The translations under genes were made by a program, and so were the position numbers. Below, in pieces: positions 9,024-18,594 of a stretch of DNA of 64,000 nucleotides (its first letter is position 1; each line of letters begins with the position of its first letter). The stretch comes from Mycobacterium mantenii. GTDB taxonomy: Bacteria; Actinomycetota; Actinomycetes; Mycobacteriales; Mycobacteriaceae. Where the stretch lies: NCBI RefSeq assembly GCF_010731775.1, contig NZ_AP022590.1:1922001-1986000 (forward strand), in the 5' to 3' direction. The notes beneath the pieces are model-generated. The model had not been told where the DNA came from. It made no database searches and worked only from the letters and a program-made list of their open reading frames with translations.

Positions 9024-10202
9024 ATGACAGAAGCCGAAAGTTTCGTCGACCAGACGGTCACGGGGCTCGCGGAGCCGCAACCGATGTACAAGGCGCTGCG
9101 CGAATCCAGCCCCGTGTTCCGGTCCCCGCAGGCGGTCGTTCTCAGCCGCCTGGACGACATCGAAATGGCGCTCAAACATACCGAGCTGTTCTCGTCGAAC
9201 ATGGATGCGGTCGATCTAGGTAATGTGCGGCCGCTAATCCCACTCCAAATCGACCCGCCCGAGCATGCGAAGTACCGGCGCATCCTCGACCCGCTGTTCA
9301 CTCCGCGGGAGATGGCCCGGCGCGAACCACGCGTCACCGAACTCGTCAACGAGATGATCGATCGTTTCGCCGGCCGGGGCGAGTGCGACTTCCACGCCGA
9401 GTTCGCGGTGCCGCTGCCCTGCACCGTCTTTTTGCAGCTGCTCGGCCTGCCGCTGGACGACCTCGACCAGTTCCTGGTCTGGAAGGACGGCGTGATCCGC
9501 CCCGAGGGCGACTCTGGTTTCGACCGCCGCCACGAGAGTTCCGCGGACGTGGCGCAGCAGATTTACGACTATTTCGACCGCGCCATCGACGACCATATTG
9601 CGAACCCACGCGACGACGTGCTGTCGGCGATGATCGCGGCGAATTTCAAAGACGAAGCGAGCCAACGACTATCGCGGGAGGAACTGCTCGACATCTGCTT
9701 CCTGTTCCTGATCGCCGGGCTGGACACGGTCACCGATTCGCTCGACTGTTTCTTCGTGTACCTGGCGCGTCACCCCGATCACCGTCATCAACTCGTCGAG
9801 CAGCCCGACGTCCTGCCCAGCGCCGTCGAGGAGTTGTTGCGCTGGGAGACGCCGGTACCCGGCGTCGCCCGGGTAGCCATCCAGGACGTCGAGGTGGGCG
9901 GGTGCCCGATCAGCAAGGGCGAACGGGTCAGCCCGTTACTGGGCGCGGCCAACACCGACCCGGCCGAATTCCCCGACCCGGAGCTGGTGGACTTCACCCG
10001 TAACCCCAACCGGCACCGGGCTTTCGGCGGCGGCCCGCACCGCTGCCTCGGGTCGCACCTGGCCCGCATGGAGTTGCGGGTGGCCTTGCGTGAATTTCAC
10101 CGGCGCATACCGGATTACGAGATCAAGCCCGGCACCGAGCTGTCCTACACCGCCGCGCTGCGGTCGGTCGAGTCGCTGCCGCTGGTCTTTCCGGCGTCAT
10201 GA
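9024..10202 (+). CDS. Cytochrome P450
   Basis: The 392-residue protein is a soluble bacterial P450. Visible motifs are the I-helix AGLDTVTDS (about 229-238), the K-helix ExxR in VEELLRWETP, and the haem loop FGGGPHRCLGSHLAR with the thiolate Cys341. It starts at an ATG (MTEAESFVDQTV). Its stop overlaps the start of a 3Fe-4S ferredoxin by 4 nt (ATGA), so the two are translationally coupled and the ferredoxin is probably its electron donor. The substrate and CYP family cannot be assigned; it is not cyp124, which lies later in the window. Confidence 0.94.
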   Translation: MTEAESFVDQTVTGLAEPQPMYKALRESSPVFRSPQAVVLSRLDDIEMALKHTELFSSNMDAVDLGNVRPLIPLQIDPPEHAKYRRILDPLFTPREMARREPRVTELVNEMIDRFAGRGECDFHAEFAVPLPCTVFLQLLGLPLDDLDQFLVWKDGVIRPEGDSGFDRRHESSADVAQQIYDYFDRAIDDHIANPRDDVLSAMIAANFKDEASQRLSREELLDICFLFLIAGLDTVTDSLDCFFVYLARHPDHRHQLVEQPDVLPSAVEELLRWETPVPGVARVAIQDVEVGGCPISKGERVSPLLGAANTDPAEFPDPELVDFTRNPNRHRAFGGGPHRCLGSHLARMELRVALREFHRRIPDYEIKPGTELSYTAALRSVESLPLVFPAS

Positions 10203-10393
10203 CCCGCATAGCGGTTGACCCCGACCGGTGCACCGGGCACGGGCGCTGCTACTCCCTGGCGCCCGACGTCTTCGACGCCGACGAGGCCGGCTACTGCCTG
10301 GTGCTCGCCGACGAGGTTTCCGGCGAACTCGAAACGCAGGCCGTGACGGCCGAACGCAACTGCCCGGAGGGCGCCATCACTTTGGCCCGTTGA
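10199..10393 (+). CDS. 3Fe-4S ferredoxin (P450 redox partner)
   Basis: A 64-residue ferredoxin with the mycobacterial P450-partner pattern: RCTGHGRCYSLAP near the N-terminus and RNCPEGAI near the C-terminus. The second position of the usual CxxCxxC set is Gly-His rather than Cys (CTGHGRC), which indicates a [3Fe-4S] rather than [4Fe-4S] cluster. It overlaps the P450 gene by ATGA and should shuttle electrons from a reductase to that P450. No reductase gene lies nearby. Confidence 0.93.
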   Translation: MTRIAVDPDRCTGHGRCYSLAPDVFDADEAGYCLVLADEVSGELETQAVTAERNCPEGAITLAR

Positions 10394-10463
10394 ACACCGG
10401 GCCGGCGACAAACGCCGGCCATCGAACCGTGCTAGAACACGCCGTACCGGGGTAACCCCTGGT

Positions 10464-12440
10464 ATGGCCATGAACGTCGCTCACAAGCTGATCAGCTCGC
10501 ATCTGGAGTCAGGGGACATGTCCCCGGGAGAAGAGATCGCGATCCGCATCGATCAGACGCTGACCCAGGATGCGACCGGCACGCTGGTGATGCAGGAACT
10601 CGAGGCGCTCGGGCTCGATAGCGCCCGCACCGAGGTGAGCGTGCAGTACGTCGACCACAACCTGTTGCAGGGCGACGAGAAGAACGCCGAGGACCACGAG
10701 TACCTGCGCACCGCGGCGCAACGCTTCGGGCTGTGGTTCTCCAAAGCGGGCAACGGTGTCTCGCACCCAACTCACATGCAGCGCTTCGGCATCCCCGGCA
10801 AGACGATGGTGGGCTCCGACTCCCACACTCCGGCGGCGGGATCGCTGGGCATGCTGGCGATCGGTGTCGGCGGTCTCGAGGTGGCCCTCGCGATAACGGG
10901 GCGGCCACTGCACATTCGCATGCCCGAGGTATGGGGCGTGCGGCTCGAGGGTGAGCTGCCCCCTTGGTGTTCGGCCAAAGACGTGATCCTGGAGATGTTG
11001 CGGCGCCACGACGTCAAGGGCGGGGTGAACCGGATCATCGAGTATCACGGTCCCGGCGTGGGGACACTGACGGCAATGGACCGCCACGTCATCGCCAACA
11101 TGGGAGCCGAACTCGGCGCCACCACGACGGTGTTTCCCAGCGACGAAGCCGTGCGCGAATTCCTCCGCGCCGAAGAGCGCGAGGACGACTGGATGGAGTT
11201 GGTGGCCGACGAAGACGCCGCGTATGACGTCGAGGACACCATCGACCTGTCGCAGATCGAGCCGCTGATCGCCAAACCGTCGTCACCGGGCAACGTGGTA
11301 CCGGTTCGCGAGGTGGCCGGCGAGGAGATCGCCCAGGCGGTGATCGGTTCCAGCGCCAACCCCGGGCTGCGGGATTTCGCGATCGTGGCCGCGATGGTGG
11401 CGGGACGCCAGACGGCCCCGCAGGTCAGCTTCGACATCAACCCGACATCGCGCGAGATCCTGGCCGACCTGACCAAGATGGGCGCGACGCTGGATCTGGT
11501 GGTGGCCGGCGCGCGTATCCACCAGGCGGGCTGCATGGGGTGCATTGGCATGGGCCAGGCTCCCGCGGTCGGTCGCAACTCGCTGCGCACGATGCCGCGC
11601 AACTTCCCCGGCCGGTCCGGCACTAAGGAGGATGCGGTCTGGCTGTGCTCGCCCGAAACCGCTGCGGCATCGGCGCTGACGGGAGTGATCACCGATCCGC
11701 GGGACTGGGCTAGACAGGAGCGGATGGACTATCCGAAACTCGATCTGCCCGAGCGCAACTCCGTCAACACGGCGATGCTCGTCCCTCCGCTGGACGCGGA
11801 GGAGGCACAACGCATCGAACCCGTGAAGGGACCCAACATCTCCAGCCTGCCCGAGTTATCGCCGCTGCCAGACGAACTCGAGGCGCCGGTGCTTCTCAAG
11901 GTCGGCGACAACATCTCCACCGACGAAATCTCACCGGCCGGCGTGCAGGCTCTTCCGCTTCGGTCCAACATCCCCAAGCTCGCGATGTTCAGCTTCACCC
12001 GGGTCGACGACTCCTACCCCGAGCGGGCTCAACAGGCCGGCGCCGGCGGGCACATCATTGTTGCCGGGGACAACTACGGCCAAGGCTCCTCGCGTGAGCA
12101 CGCCGCGATCGCGCCGCGCTACCTCGGGTTGCGCGTCGTCATCGCGAAGTCATTCGCACGCATCCACTGGCAAAACCTGGCCAACTACGGGATTTTGGCG
12201 CTCGAGTTCGAGAATCCCGACGACTACGACTCGATCGACCAGGACGACACCCTCCGCATCCAGCATCTGAACGCGATCGACGATGAGGATGTCTTACACG
12301 TCGACAATGTCGGCAAGGAATCGTCATTCGCGGCGCGGCATCGACTCTCGCCACGACAGGTCAAGGATGTGTTGGCCGGCGGCTTGATTCCACGACTCAA
12401 CCAAGAGCAGGAGGAAGCTACAGATACGCCGTCTGGTTGA
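10464..12440 (+). CDS. Aconitate hydratase-family enzyme (short, Aquifex-type)
   Basis: The 658-residue protein is an aconitase/isopropylmalate isomerase superfamily member with the large LeuC-like part (residues 1-~430) fused to a swivelling LeuD-like domain (~460-640; DNYGQGSSREHAA contains the expected substrate-binding Ser-Arg). It is much shorter than the ~940-residue AcnA and resembles the Aquifex-type aconitase group. Cys357 and Cys360 in HQAGCMGCIG are two cluster ligands. The position where the third ligand is expected reads GSSANPGLRDF, with serine instead of cysteine. It should interconvert citrate and isocitrate or a related hydroxy acid. ATG 10464 or ATG 10470 may be the start. 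Its end overlaps the convergent RNase H gene by 23 nt. Confidence 0.85.
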   Translation: MAMNVAHKLISSHLESGDMSPGEEIAIRIDQTLTQDATGTLVMQELEALGLDSARTEVSVQYVDHNLLQGDEKNAEDHEYLRTAAQRFGLWFSKAGNGVSHPTHMQRFGIPGKTMVGSDSHTPAAGSLGMLAIGVGGLEVALAITGRPLHIRMPEVWGVRLEGELPPWCSAKDVILEMLRRHDVKGGVNRIIEYHGPGVGTLTAMDRHVIANMGAELGATTTVFPSDEAVREFLRAEEREDDWMELVADEDAAYDVEDTIDLSQIEPLIAKPSSPGNVVPVREVAGEEIAQAVIGSSANPGLRDFAIVAAMVAGRQTAPQVSFDINPTSREILADLTKMGATLDLVVAGARIHQAGCMGCIGMGQAPAVGRNSLRTMPRNFPGRSGTKEDAVWLCSPETAAASALTGVITDPRDWARQERMDYPKLDLPERNSVNTAMLVPPLDAEEAQRIEPVKGPNISSLPELSPLPDELEAPVLLKVGDNISTDEISPAGVQALPLRSNIPKLAMFSFTRVDDSYPERAQQAGAGGHIIVAGDNYGQGSSREHAAIAPRYLGLRVVIAKSFARIHWQNLANYGILALEFENPDDYDSIDQDDTLRIQHLNAIDDEDVLHVDNVGKESSFAARHRLSPRQVKDVLAGGLIPRLNQEQEEATDTPSG

Positions 12441-13554
12441 CCAGCCGCACCGAAGACGCTCCGTCGGAATAGAACTCGGCGATGCTCAACGACGCCAGGT
12501 CGAGGTGCAGCCGATACAAGATGCCGGGCCCGGCGTCCAGCGCCTCGCGCAGCAGCATCTTGATGGGTGTCACGTGGGACACCAACAGCACCGTCGTGCC
12601 TTGGTGTGCGGCGACGATCCGGTCGCGAACCCTCGACACCCGGTCGGCCACCGCGTCGAAGCTCTCACCGCCGGGCGGGTCGGTACTGGTGTCGCGCAGC
12701 CAGCGACCATGCAGGTCGGGGTCGCGCTCGGCGGCCTCGGCGAAGGTCAGCCCCTCCCAGGATCCGAAATCGGTCTCGATCAAGTCGTCGTCGACGGTCA
12801 CGTCCAGGCCCAGCGCCTTAGCGGCCGCCGCCGCCGTGTCGTAGGCGCGTTGCAGCGGCGAGGCGAAGACCGCCGAAATCCCGCCGCGCTGCGCCAGATA
12901 GCGCGCCGCGGCATCGGCCTGCCGGCGCCCCATCTCGGTGAGCGCCGGGTTGCCCCGGCCCGAATACCGTCGCTGCACCGACAACTCCGTCTGGCCGTGC
13001 CGCAGCAACAGCAGCCGCGTCGGGGCGCCGCGCGCGCCGGTCCAGCCGGGCGCCGACGGGGACGGCGCCGTTGCGGGCTCGGGTGGTTCGGGTTTTCCCG
13101 CCGGCTCGAATCGTGTCACCGGCGCGGACTCTTCCGTCGCACCGGTGGCCTCGGCCGCGGCGTCCATCGCCTCGTTGGCCAACCGATCGGCGTGGGTGTT
13201 GCGGTCCCGGGGAATCCACGTGTAGCTGATCCTCGCGAATCGCGCCGCACGGCTTCTCGCCTGGGCGTGCAGTTCAATCAGGTCGGGGTGCTTGACCTTC
13301 CACCGACCCGACATCTGTTCCACCAACAGCTTGGAATCCAGGTACACAGTGGCCTCGGTGGCACCCAGGTTCAGCGCGTCGTCCAAACCGGCTATCAGAC
13401 CCCGGTATTCGGCCACGTTGTTGGTGGCCCGGCCGATGGCTTGCTTGGCCTCGGCCAGCACGGTCGCGCGGTCCTCGGTCCACACCACGGCGCCGTACCC
13501 GGCCGGCCCGGGGTTGCCGCGTGATCCGCCGTCGGCTTCGATGACGACCTTCAC
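12418..13554 (-). CDS. Bifunctional RNase HI / phosphoglycerate mutase-like acid phosphatase (Rv2228c homologue)
   Basis: The 378-residue protein fuses two enzymes. Residues 1-140 are an RNase HI domain ([21 protein letters not shown] with the first catalytic Asp; the WIPRDRNTHADRLANEAMD end). Residues ~175-378 are a histidine phosphatase domain (LLLRHGQTEL with the phospho-accepting His, and LLVSHVTPIK). The linker is rich in Pro, Ala and Glu. The M. tuberculosis homologue degrades RNA:DNA hybrids and has CobC-like alpha-ribazole phosphatase activity in vitro. It is the last gene of a minus-strand operon and overlaps the zinc-ribbon gene by 4 nt. Confidence 0.95.
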   Translation of the reverse strand: MKVVIEADGGSRGNPGPAGYGAVVWTEDRATVLAEAKQAIGRATNNVAEYRGLIAGLDDALNLGATEATVYLDSKLLVEQMSGRWKVKHPDLIELHAQARSRAARFARISYTWIPRDRNTHADRLANEAMDAAAEATGATEESAPVTRFEPAGKPEPPEPATAPSPSAPGWTGARGAPTRLLLLRHGQTELSVQRRYSGRGNPALTEMGRRQADAAARYLAQRGGISAVFASPLQRAYDTAAAAAKALGLDVTVDDDLIETDFGSWEGLTFAEAAERDPDLHGRWLRDTSTDPPGGESFDAVADRVSRVRDRIVAAHQGTTVLLVSHVTPIKMLLREALDAGPGILYRLHLDLASLSIAEFYSDGASSVRLVNQTAYL

Positions 13555-14288
13555 TGATCAAACCCCTTGACACGCAGCAGGATCGCGCCACACTCCGGGC
13601 AGCGCACCACCTCGTCGTCGGCCGCCGCCGAGATGCGGGACAGCTCGCCGCGGTCGATTTCGAGGCGGCAAGCCCCGCACCGGCGTCCCAGCAGCTGCGC
13701 GGCGCCCGGGCCGCCCCCGGCGCGCTGCCGTTCGTACAGGGCGGACAGGGCCGGATCCAGTGCGGCGCTCAGCGATTCACGTCGCGAGGACTGCAGCTCG
13801 CGGGCCTCACTGATTTCGGCGATCGCGGCGTCGAGAGCTTGCCGCGCGCCGGCTATCTCGGCCTCCAGTGACGTGAGCGTCTGCTGCTCACCGTCCAGCT
13901 CAGATTGCAGCTCCTCGCGACGTTCCATCACCTCCAGCAGCGCGTCCTCCAGGCTGGTCTGACGGCGCTGCAGGGTCTCCAGCTCGTGCTGAAGGTCCGA
14001 CAGTTGCTTGGCGTCGATGGTGCCCGACTGCAGCAGCGAGCGGTCACGGTCTTCGCGCTGACGCACCGCCTCGATCTCCGCCTCGTGCCGCGACACATGG
14101 GCGTCGATGTCTTCCAGGGCGATGCGCACCGCGGCCAGCCGGTCGCCGGCCGCCTCGAACTCCGCCTGCAACCGCTCGCAGGCCTCTTGTTCCGGCAGAT
14201 GTGCGGCGCGGTGCGTGAGGCGGGACAGCTCGGCGTCGAGTTTCGACAGTTCGAGTAGCGAACGCTGCTGTGCTACTTCGGCTTTCAA
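13551..14288 (-). CDS. Coiled-coil C4-type zinc ribbon protein (Rv2229c homologue)
   Basis: The 245-residue protein is a long helical hairpin/coiled coil (about residues 5-175, rich in Leu, Glu, Gln and Arg heptads) followed by a zinc ribbon with two CxxC pairs ([10 protein letters not shown] and [13 protein letters not shown]). This is the DUF164/zf-RING_7 family. A nucleic-acid binding role is often suggested but not proven. It overlaps both neighbours by 4 nt (with Nif3-like upstream and the RNase H fusion downstream), so the three are translationally coupled. Confidence 0.92.
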   Translation of the reverse strand: MKAEVAQQRSLLELSKLDAELSRLTHRAAHLPEQEACERLQAEFEAAGDRLAAVRIALEDIDAHVSRHEAEIEAVRQREDRDRSLLQSGTIDAKQLSDLQHELETLQRRQTSLEDALLEVMERREELQSELDGEQQTLTSLEAEIAGARQALDAAIAEISEARELQSSRRESLSAALDPALSALYERQRAGGGPGAAQLLGRRCGACRLEIDRGELSRISAAADDEVVRCPECGAILLRVKGFDQ

Positions 14289-15421
14289 GACCCGTCACCC
14301 CCGGTGTGCTCGACGTTCCACGGGTCGGTGCGAATCGAGCTCACCCGCACCGAGAGCTCCGCACCGAAATGCGACCGCAGCAGGTCGGCCGCCTGTTGAC
14401 ACCACGGGAATTCACTTGCCCAATGTGCCACATCGATCAATGCCACCTGGGAGGCACGGCGATGCTCGTCCGCCGGATGGTGCCGCAGATCGGCCGTGAC
14501 GTAGGCCTGCACCGCCGCCCCGGCCGCGGCGGCCAGCAACGAGTCCCCGGCGCCGCCGCAGACGGCGACCCGCGACACCGGCATGTCGGGGTCCCCCGCC
14601 GCGCGCACTCCCCAAGAGGTCCGCGGCAATGCGGCGCTCACGCGGGAGACAAAGTCGCGCAACGGTTCCGGGCGCGCCAGCGTCGCGATGCGGCCCAATC
14701 CGGCGTCGCTGGGCGGGGGCACCAGCGCAAAGATGTCGAAGGCGGGCTCCTCGTAGGGATGGGCGGCACGCATGGCCGCGAGCACCGCGGCGCGGGCCCG
14801 CGCGGGCGCGACGACCTCGAACCGGTCCTCGGCCACCCGCTCGACATTGCCCACGCTGCCCACCGCGGGCGAGGCGCCTTCGTGCGGCAGAAACTGCCCG
14901 ACGCCGCTGACGGTCCAGCTGCAGTGCGAATAGTCGCCGATATGGCCGGCTCCGGCGGCAAACACCGCCGCCCGCACCGCTTCCGCGTTCTCGCCGGGCA
15001 CGTAGACGACCCACTTGTCGATGTCGGGCGCGTTCGTTGCCGGTTCGAGCACGGCCTCGACCGTGAGCCCGAGGGCCGCGGCCAGCGCGTCGGAGACCCC
15101 CGGGCGGGCCGAGTCGGCATTGGTGTGCGCGGTGAACAGCGAGCGCCCGGTCTGGATCAACCGGTGCACCAGCGCCCCCTTGGGGGTGCTGGCCGCCACC
15201 GTGTCCACGCCGCGCAACAGCAGCGGATGGTGGGCCAGCAGCAGCCCCGCCCGGGGAACCTCGTCGACGACCGCCGGCGTCGCGTCGACCGCGACGGTCA
15301 CCGACTCGAACTCGTCGCCGGGGTCACCGCACACCAGGCCCACCGAGTCCCAGGACTCGGCGAGCCGCGGCGGGTAGGCCTCGTCGAGCACCGCGATGAC
15401 ATCGGCCAGACGCACGCTCAC
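14285..15421 (-). CDS. Nif3-like dinuclear metal center hydrolase (Rv2230c homologue)
   Basis: The 378-residue protein belongs to the NIF3/YqfO family, described as GTP cyclohydrolase 1 type 2 homologues. Metal-binding motifs are visible: the early [11 protein letters not shown] (two His), [12 protein letters not shown], and the late [19 protein letters not shown]. An inserted YqfO-like domain lies in the middle (about 130-230). The start is the GTG at 15421, which overlaps the stop of the CobC-like gene as GTGA; this overlap fixes the start better than the longer open frame. The true reaction of the family is uncertain. Confidence 0.92.
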   Translation of the reverse strand: MSVRLADVIAVLDEAYPPRLAESWDSVGLVCGDPGDEFESVTVAVDATPAVVDEVPRAGLLLAHHPLLLRGVDTVAASTPKGALVHRLIQTGRSLFTAHTNADSARPGVSDALAAALGLTVEAVLEPATNAPDIDKWVVYVPGENAEAVRAAVFAAGAGHIGDYSHCSWTVSGVGQFLPHEGASPAVGSVGNVERVAEDRFEVVAPARARAAVLAAMRAAHPYEEPAFDIFALVPPPSDAGLGRIATLARPEPLRDFVSRVSAALPRTSWGVRAAGDPDMPVSRVAVCGGAGDSLLAAAAGAAVQAYVTADLRHHPADEHRRASQVALIDVAHWASEFPWCQQAADLLRSHFGAELSVRVSSIRTDPWNVEHTGGDGS

Positions 15422-16470
15422 CGCCGCCCCCCGATGCTCTCCGGCGTGACCGCCTCCGCAATCGCCTGCACCAGCTGCGGCCACTCGCGTCGCACGGCCG
15501 CCCGCAGGTACCGCTCGTCCAAGCCGACGAACGTATCACAGCGGCGAATGGCAATTCCCCTGTCATGCAGACTTTTTCGCAGCTGGACGGCGTCAGGTGT
15601 CTGGAACAGCACGAACGGGGCCCGACCGTCGACCACCTCGGCGCCCACCGAGGCCAGACCGGCCACCATCTCGGCACGCAGCCGGGCCAGGCGGGCCGCC
15701 CCGGCCGCCGCCTCGGCGACGGCCCGCCGGCCGCAGCAATCCGCGATGGCCGTCAGTTGCAGCGTCCCCACCGGCCAGTGCGCCCGCTGAGCGGTCAGCC
15801 GCGTCAACACCTCCGGGGAACCCAGCGCGTAGCCCACCCGCAACCCGGCCAGCGCCCAGGTCTTGGTCAAGCTGCGCAGCACCAGCACGTCGGGCAGCGC
15901 GTCACCGGCCAGCGACTGCGGCTCACCGGGAATCGAGTCGGCGAACGCCTCGTCGACCACCAGGATCCGTCCGGGCCGGCGCAACGCCAGCAGTTGTTCG
16001 CGGGTGTGCAGCACCGAGGTGGGGTTGGTCGGATTACCCACCACGACCAGGTCGGCGTCGTCGGGGACGCCCACACCGGCCAGGCCGAACGGCGGCCCCA
16101 GCACGACGTGGTGCACCGGCACCCCGGCCGCGCTCAGCGCGACGGCCGGTTCCGTGAACGCCGGGGCGATGATCGCCGCCCGCCGCGGGCGCAGGTTGCT
16201 CAACAGGGCGAACGCCTCGGCCGCCCCGGCCAGCGGCAGCACCTCGTCGCGGCTCCGGCCGTGTCGCTCGGCGGCCGCGTCCTGCGCCCGGTGGACGTCG
16301 TCGGGGCTCGGGTAGCGCGCCAGGTCGGGCAGCCGCTCAGCCAGCCGGCGCAGCAGCCACTCGGGTGGTTGGCCGTGCCGGACGTTGACGGCGAAATCCA
16401 GCATCCCGGGCGCGACGGCCTGATCACCGTGATAGCGCGCCGCAGGCGGGCTCAGGTTCAGACTCGCCAT
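15418..16470 (-). CDS. PLP-dependent aminotransferase/decarboxylase, CobC-like (Rv2231c homologue)
   Basis: The 350-residue protein is a fold-type I PLP enzyme of the histidinol-phosphate aminotransferase/threonine-phosphate decarboxylase class. The PLP lysine is in [18 protein letters not shown], the Asp that holds the pyridine nitrogen is in VVDEAFADS, and the Asn in [12 protein letters not shown]. The CobC annotation implies a role in making the aminopropanol arm of cobalamin, which fits cobD only 2 kb away. It is the first gene of the minus-strand four-gene operon. An aminotransferase role in another pathway cannot be excluded. Confidence 0.88.
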   Translation of the reverse strand: MASLNLSPPAARYHGDQAVAPGMLDFAVNVRHGQPPEWLLRRLAERLPDLARYPSPDDVHRAQDAAAERHGRSRDEVLPLAGAAEAFALLSNLRPRRAAIIAPAFTEPAVALSAAGVPVHHVVLGPPFGLAGVGVPDDADLVVVGNPTNPTSVLHTREQLLALRRPGRILVVDEAFADSIPGEPQSLAGDALPDVLVLRSLTKTWALAGLRVGYALGSPEVLTRLTAQRAHWPVGTLQLTAIADCCGRRAVAEAAAGAARLARLRAEMVAGLASVGAEVVDGRAPFVLFQTPDAVQLRKSLHDRGIAIRRCDTFVGLDERYLRAAVRREWPQLVQAIAEAVTPESIGGRR

Positions 16471-16551
16471 CCGAGAAACACTAGTGGGCCGTGCGGGCCG
16501 CCCGAAGCAACACCGTCACACCCGGTCGCACCCATCGAGGACAATGGTGAG

Positions 16552-17265
16552 GTGACAGGCACAACGTCAGCGGATCGCCAGGCCCCCGGCGCCGCCACCT
16601 CCCCGGCCGGCGTGGAGCTGGTGATCTTCGATCTGGACGGCACACTGACCGACTCCGCGGAGGGCATCGTCGCCAGCTTCCTGCATGCGCTCGACCACAT
16701 CGGCGCCCCGGTGCCACCCGGTGACCTCGTGGCGCAGATCGTCGGCCCGCCGATGGACGACACCTTCCGGGCCATGGAGCTCGGCGACGACGCCGAGAAG
16801 GCGATCGCGGCGTTTCGCGCCGAGTACGGCGCCCGGGGCTGGGCGATGAACGCGCTCTTCGACGGGATCGAGGCGCTGCTGGTGGATCTGCGCGCCGCCG
16901 GTGTCCGGCTGGCGGTGGCCACCTCCAAGCTGGAGCCGACGGCGCGGCGCATCCTCGCCCATTTCGGGCTTGACCAGCATTTCGAGGTCATCGCCGGCGC
17001 GAGTCCCGACGGGTCGCGCAAGACCAAGGTCGAGGTGCTGGCGCACGCGCTGGCGCAGCTGGAACCGCTACCCGAGCGGGTGCTGATGGTCGGTGACCGC
17101 AGCCACGACGTGCATGGCGCGGCCGCACACGGCATCGACACCGTGGTGGTCGGGTGGGGCTACGGCAAGGCCGACTTTCCCGACCGCGCCGCCGGAAGCG
17201 CGGACGCCTCCGGCGTGACGCACGCCGCCACCATCGACGAACTACGGAGGGAGCTGGGTGTCTGA
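16552..17265 (+). CDS. ptkA: HAD-family hydrolase, PtkA homologue (Rv2232)
   Basis: A 237-residue HAD hydrolase of the phosphoglycolate phosphatase type. Motif I is VIFDLDGTLTDS (catalytic Asp pair), motif II is AVATSK, and motif III/IV is SRKTKVEVL with VLMVGDRSHDVHGA. A cap domain lies between. The M. tuberculosis homologue is reported as a protein tyrosine kinase acting on PtpA, an unusual activity for a HAD fold, and it is longer (about 291 aa), so this protein has a shorter N-terminus. GTG 16552 is the best start. Its stop overlaps the GTG of ptpA by 8 nt, which supports a functional pair. Confidence 0.88.
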   Translation: MTGTTSADRQAPGAATSPAGVELVIFDLDGTLTDSAEGIVASFLHALDHIGAPVPPGDLVAQIVGPPMDDTFRAMELGDDAEKAIAAFRAEYGARGWAMNALFDGIEALLVDLRAAGVRLAVATSKLEPTARRILAHFGLDQHFEVIAGASPDGSRKTKVEVLAHALAQLEPLPERVLMVGDRSHDVHGAAAHGIDTVVVGWGYGKADFPDRAAGSADASGVTHAATIDELRRELGV

Positions 17266-17755
17266 CTCCGAAGCGCTGCATGTCACGTTCGTGTGCACCG
17301 GAAACATCTGCCGTTCGGTGATGGCCGAAAAGATGTTCGCCGACCAACTGCGTCGGCGCGGTCTGTCGGGCGCGGTGCGGGTGAGCAGTGCCGGCACCGG
17401 TAACTGGCATGTCGGCGAGTGCGCCGACGAGCGGGCCGCCGGCGTGCTGCGCGCCCACGGCTACCCGACCGAGCACCGCGCCACCCAGGTCGACGCCGAC
17501 CACCTGGGCGCCGACCTGGTGGTGGCCCTGGACCGCAACCACGCCCGGATGCTGCGGCACCTGGGCGCCGACGAGGACCGCGTCCGGATGCTGCGGTCCT
17601 TCGATCCGCGCACCGGCGCCCACACCCCCGACGTCGACGATCCCTACTACGGCGACACCGCGGACTTCGAACGCGTCTACACCGTCATCGAGGCCGCGCT
17701 GCCGGGCCTGCACGACTGGGTGGATGAGCGGCTCGCGCAGAACGGATCGCTTTGA
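17258..17755 (+). CDS. ptpA: Low-molecular-weight protein tyrosine phosphatase
   Basis: The 165-residue enzyme has the P-loop VCTGNICRS with nucleophile Cys13 and Arg19, and the general acid Asp in the DVDDPYYGD loop. The position after CRS, usually Pro in this family (CRSPMAE), is Val here (CRSVMAE). In M. tuberculosis PtpA is secreted into the macrophage and dephosphorylates host VPS33B, blocking phagosome maturation. It begins at GTG 17258, inside the end of the HAD gene, and its stop shares one base with the SURF1 start. The three genes form one transcription unit. Confidence 0.96.
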   Translation: MSDSEALHVTFVCTGNICRSVMAEKMFADQLRRRGLSGAVRVSSAGTGNWHVGECADERAAGVLRAHGYPTEHRATQVDADHLGADLVVALDRNHARMLRHLGADEDRVRMLRSFDPRTGAHTPDVDDPYYGDTADFERVYTVIEAALPGLHDWVDERLAQNGSL

Positions 17756-18594
17756 TGCGCCGCCTGCCCTTTCTGCTGCGTCCGGGCTGGATAGTGCTGG
17801 CCCTGGTGGTCATCGCCTTCGCCTACCTGTGCTTCACGGTGCTCGCGCCCTGGCAGCTCGGGAAGCACAGCAGGACCTCCGAGGAGAACCGGCAGATCGA
17901 ATCCTCGCTGAACACCGCGCCGGTCCCGCTGAAAACGCTGCTGCCGCAGCAGAACTCAGCGGCCCCCGGCGCGCAGTGGCGCCAAGTCACCGCCACCGGG
18001 CATTACCTGCCCGACGTGCAGGTGCTGGCCCGGTTGCGGGTCATCGATTCGAAGCCGGCGTTCGAGGTGCTGGTGCCGTTCGTCGCCGACGGCGGACCGA
18101 CCATCCTGGTCGACCGCGGCTACGTGCGGCCCCTGGAGGGGTCCCATGTCCCGCCCATCCCCCGTCCCCCGGCCCAGACGGTGACCATCACGGCGCGGCT
18201 GCGCAACTCCGAGACCCCCGCGCCGAACAAGGACCCGTTCGTGGAAGACGGTGTGCAGCAAATGTATTCGATCGACACCGAACAGGTCGCGGTGCTGACC
18301 AAGATTCCGCTGGCCGGGTCGTATCTCCAATTGATCGACGGTCAGCCCGGTGGGCTCGGCGTGGTCGGCGTGCCCCAGCTGGACGCCGGCCCGTTCCTGT
18401 CCTACGGCATCCAGTGGATCGCGTTCGGCATCCTGGCCCCGATCGGTCTGGGCTACTTCGCCTACTCCGAGATCCGCGCCCGACGTCAGGAGAGGCAACA
18501 GCGGCCGTCGCCCGATGCCGAGACGACGCCCGCGCCGCAACCGCCGCAAACCGTGGAGGCCAAACTCGCCGACCGCTACGGCCGCCGACGGTAG
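17755..18594 (+). CDS. SURF1-family cytochrome oxidase biogenesis protein (Rv2235 homologue)
   Basis: The 279-residue protein has one membrane segment at each end (about 8-32, PGWIVLALVVIAFAYLCF; and about 215-238, IQWIAFGILAPIGLGYFAY) with an extracytoplasmic domain between. This is the SURF1/SHY1 topology. The domain carries WRQVTATGHYLPD and ILVDRGYVRPLEG, matching the family. SURF1 helps insert haem a into cytochrome c oxidase. ATG 17755 overlaps the ptpA stop as TGATG. The basic, proline-rich tail is cytoplasmic. Confidence 0.92.
   Translation: MRRLPFLLRPGWIVLALVVIAFAYLCFTVLAPWQLGKHSRTSEENRQIESSLNTAPVPLKTLLPQQNSAAPGAQWRQVTATGHYLPDVQVLARLRVIDSKPAFEVLVPFVADGGPTILVDRGYVRPLEGSHVPPIPRPPAQTVTITARLRNSETPAPNKDPFVEDGVQQMYSIDTEQVAVLTKIPLAGSYLQLIDGQPGGLGVVGVPQLDAGPFLSYGIQWIAFGILAPIGLGYFAYSEIRARRQERQQRPSPDAETTPAPQPPQTVEAKLADRYGRRR

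Noticed and set aside
14270..16550. Long plus-strand frames over the Nif3-like and CobC-like genes.
   Set aside because: They are rich in Arg, Gly, Pro and His without any motif, while the minus-strand frames show full enzyme families and overlapping starts and stops.
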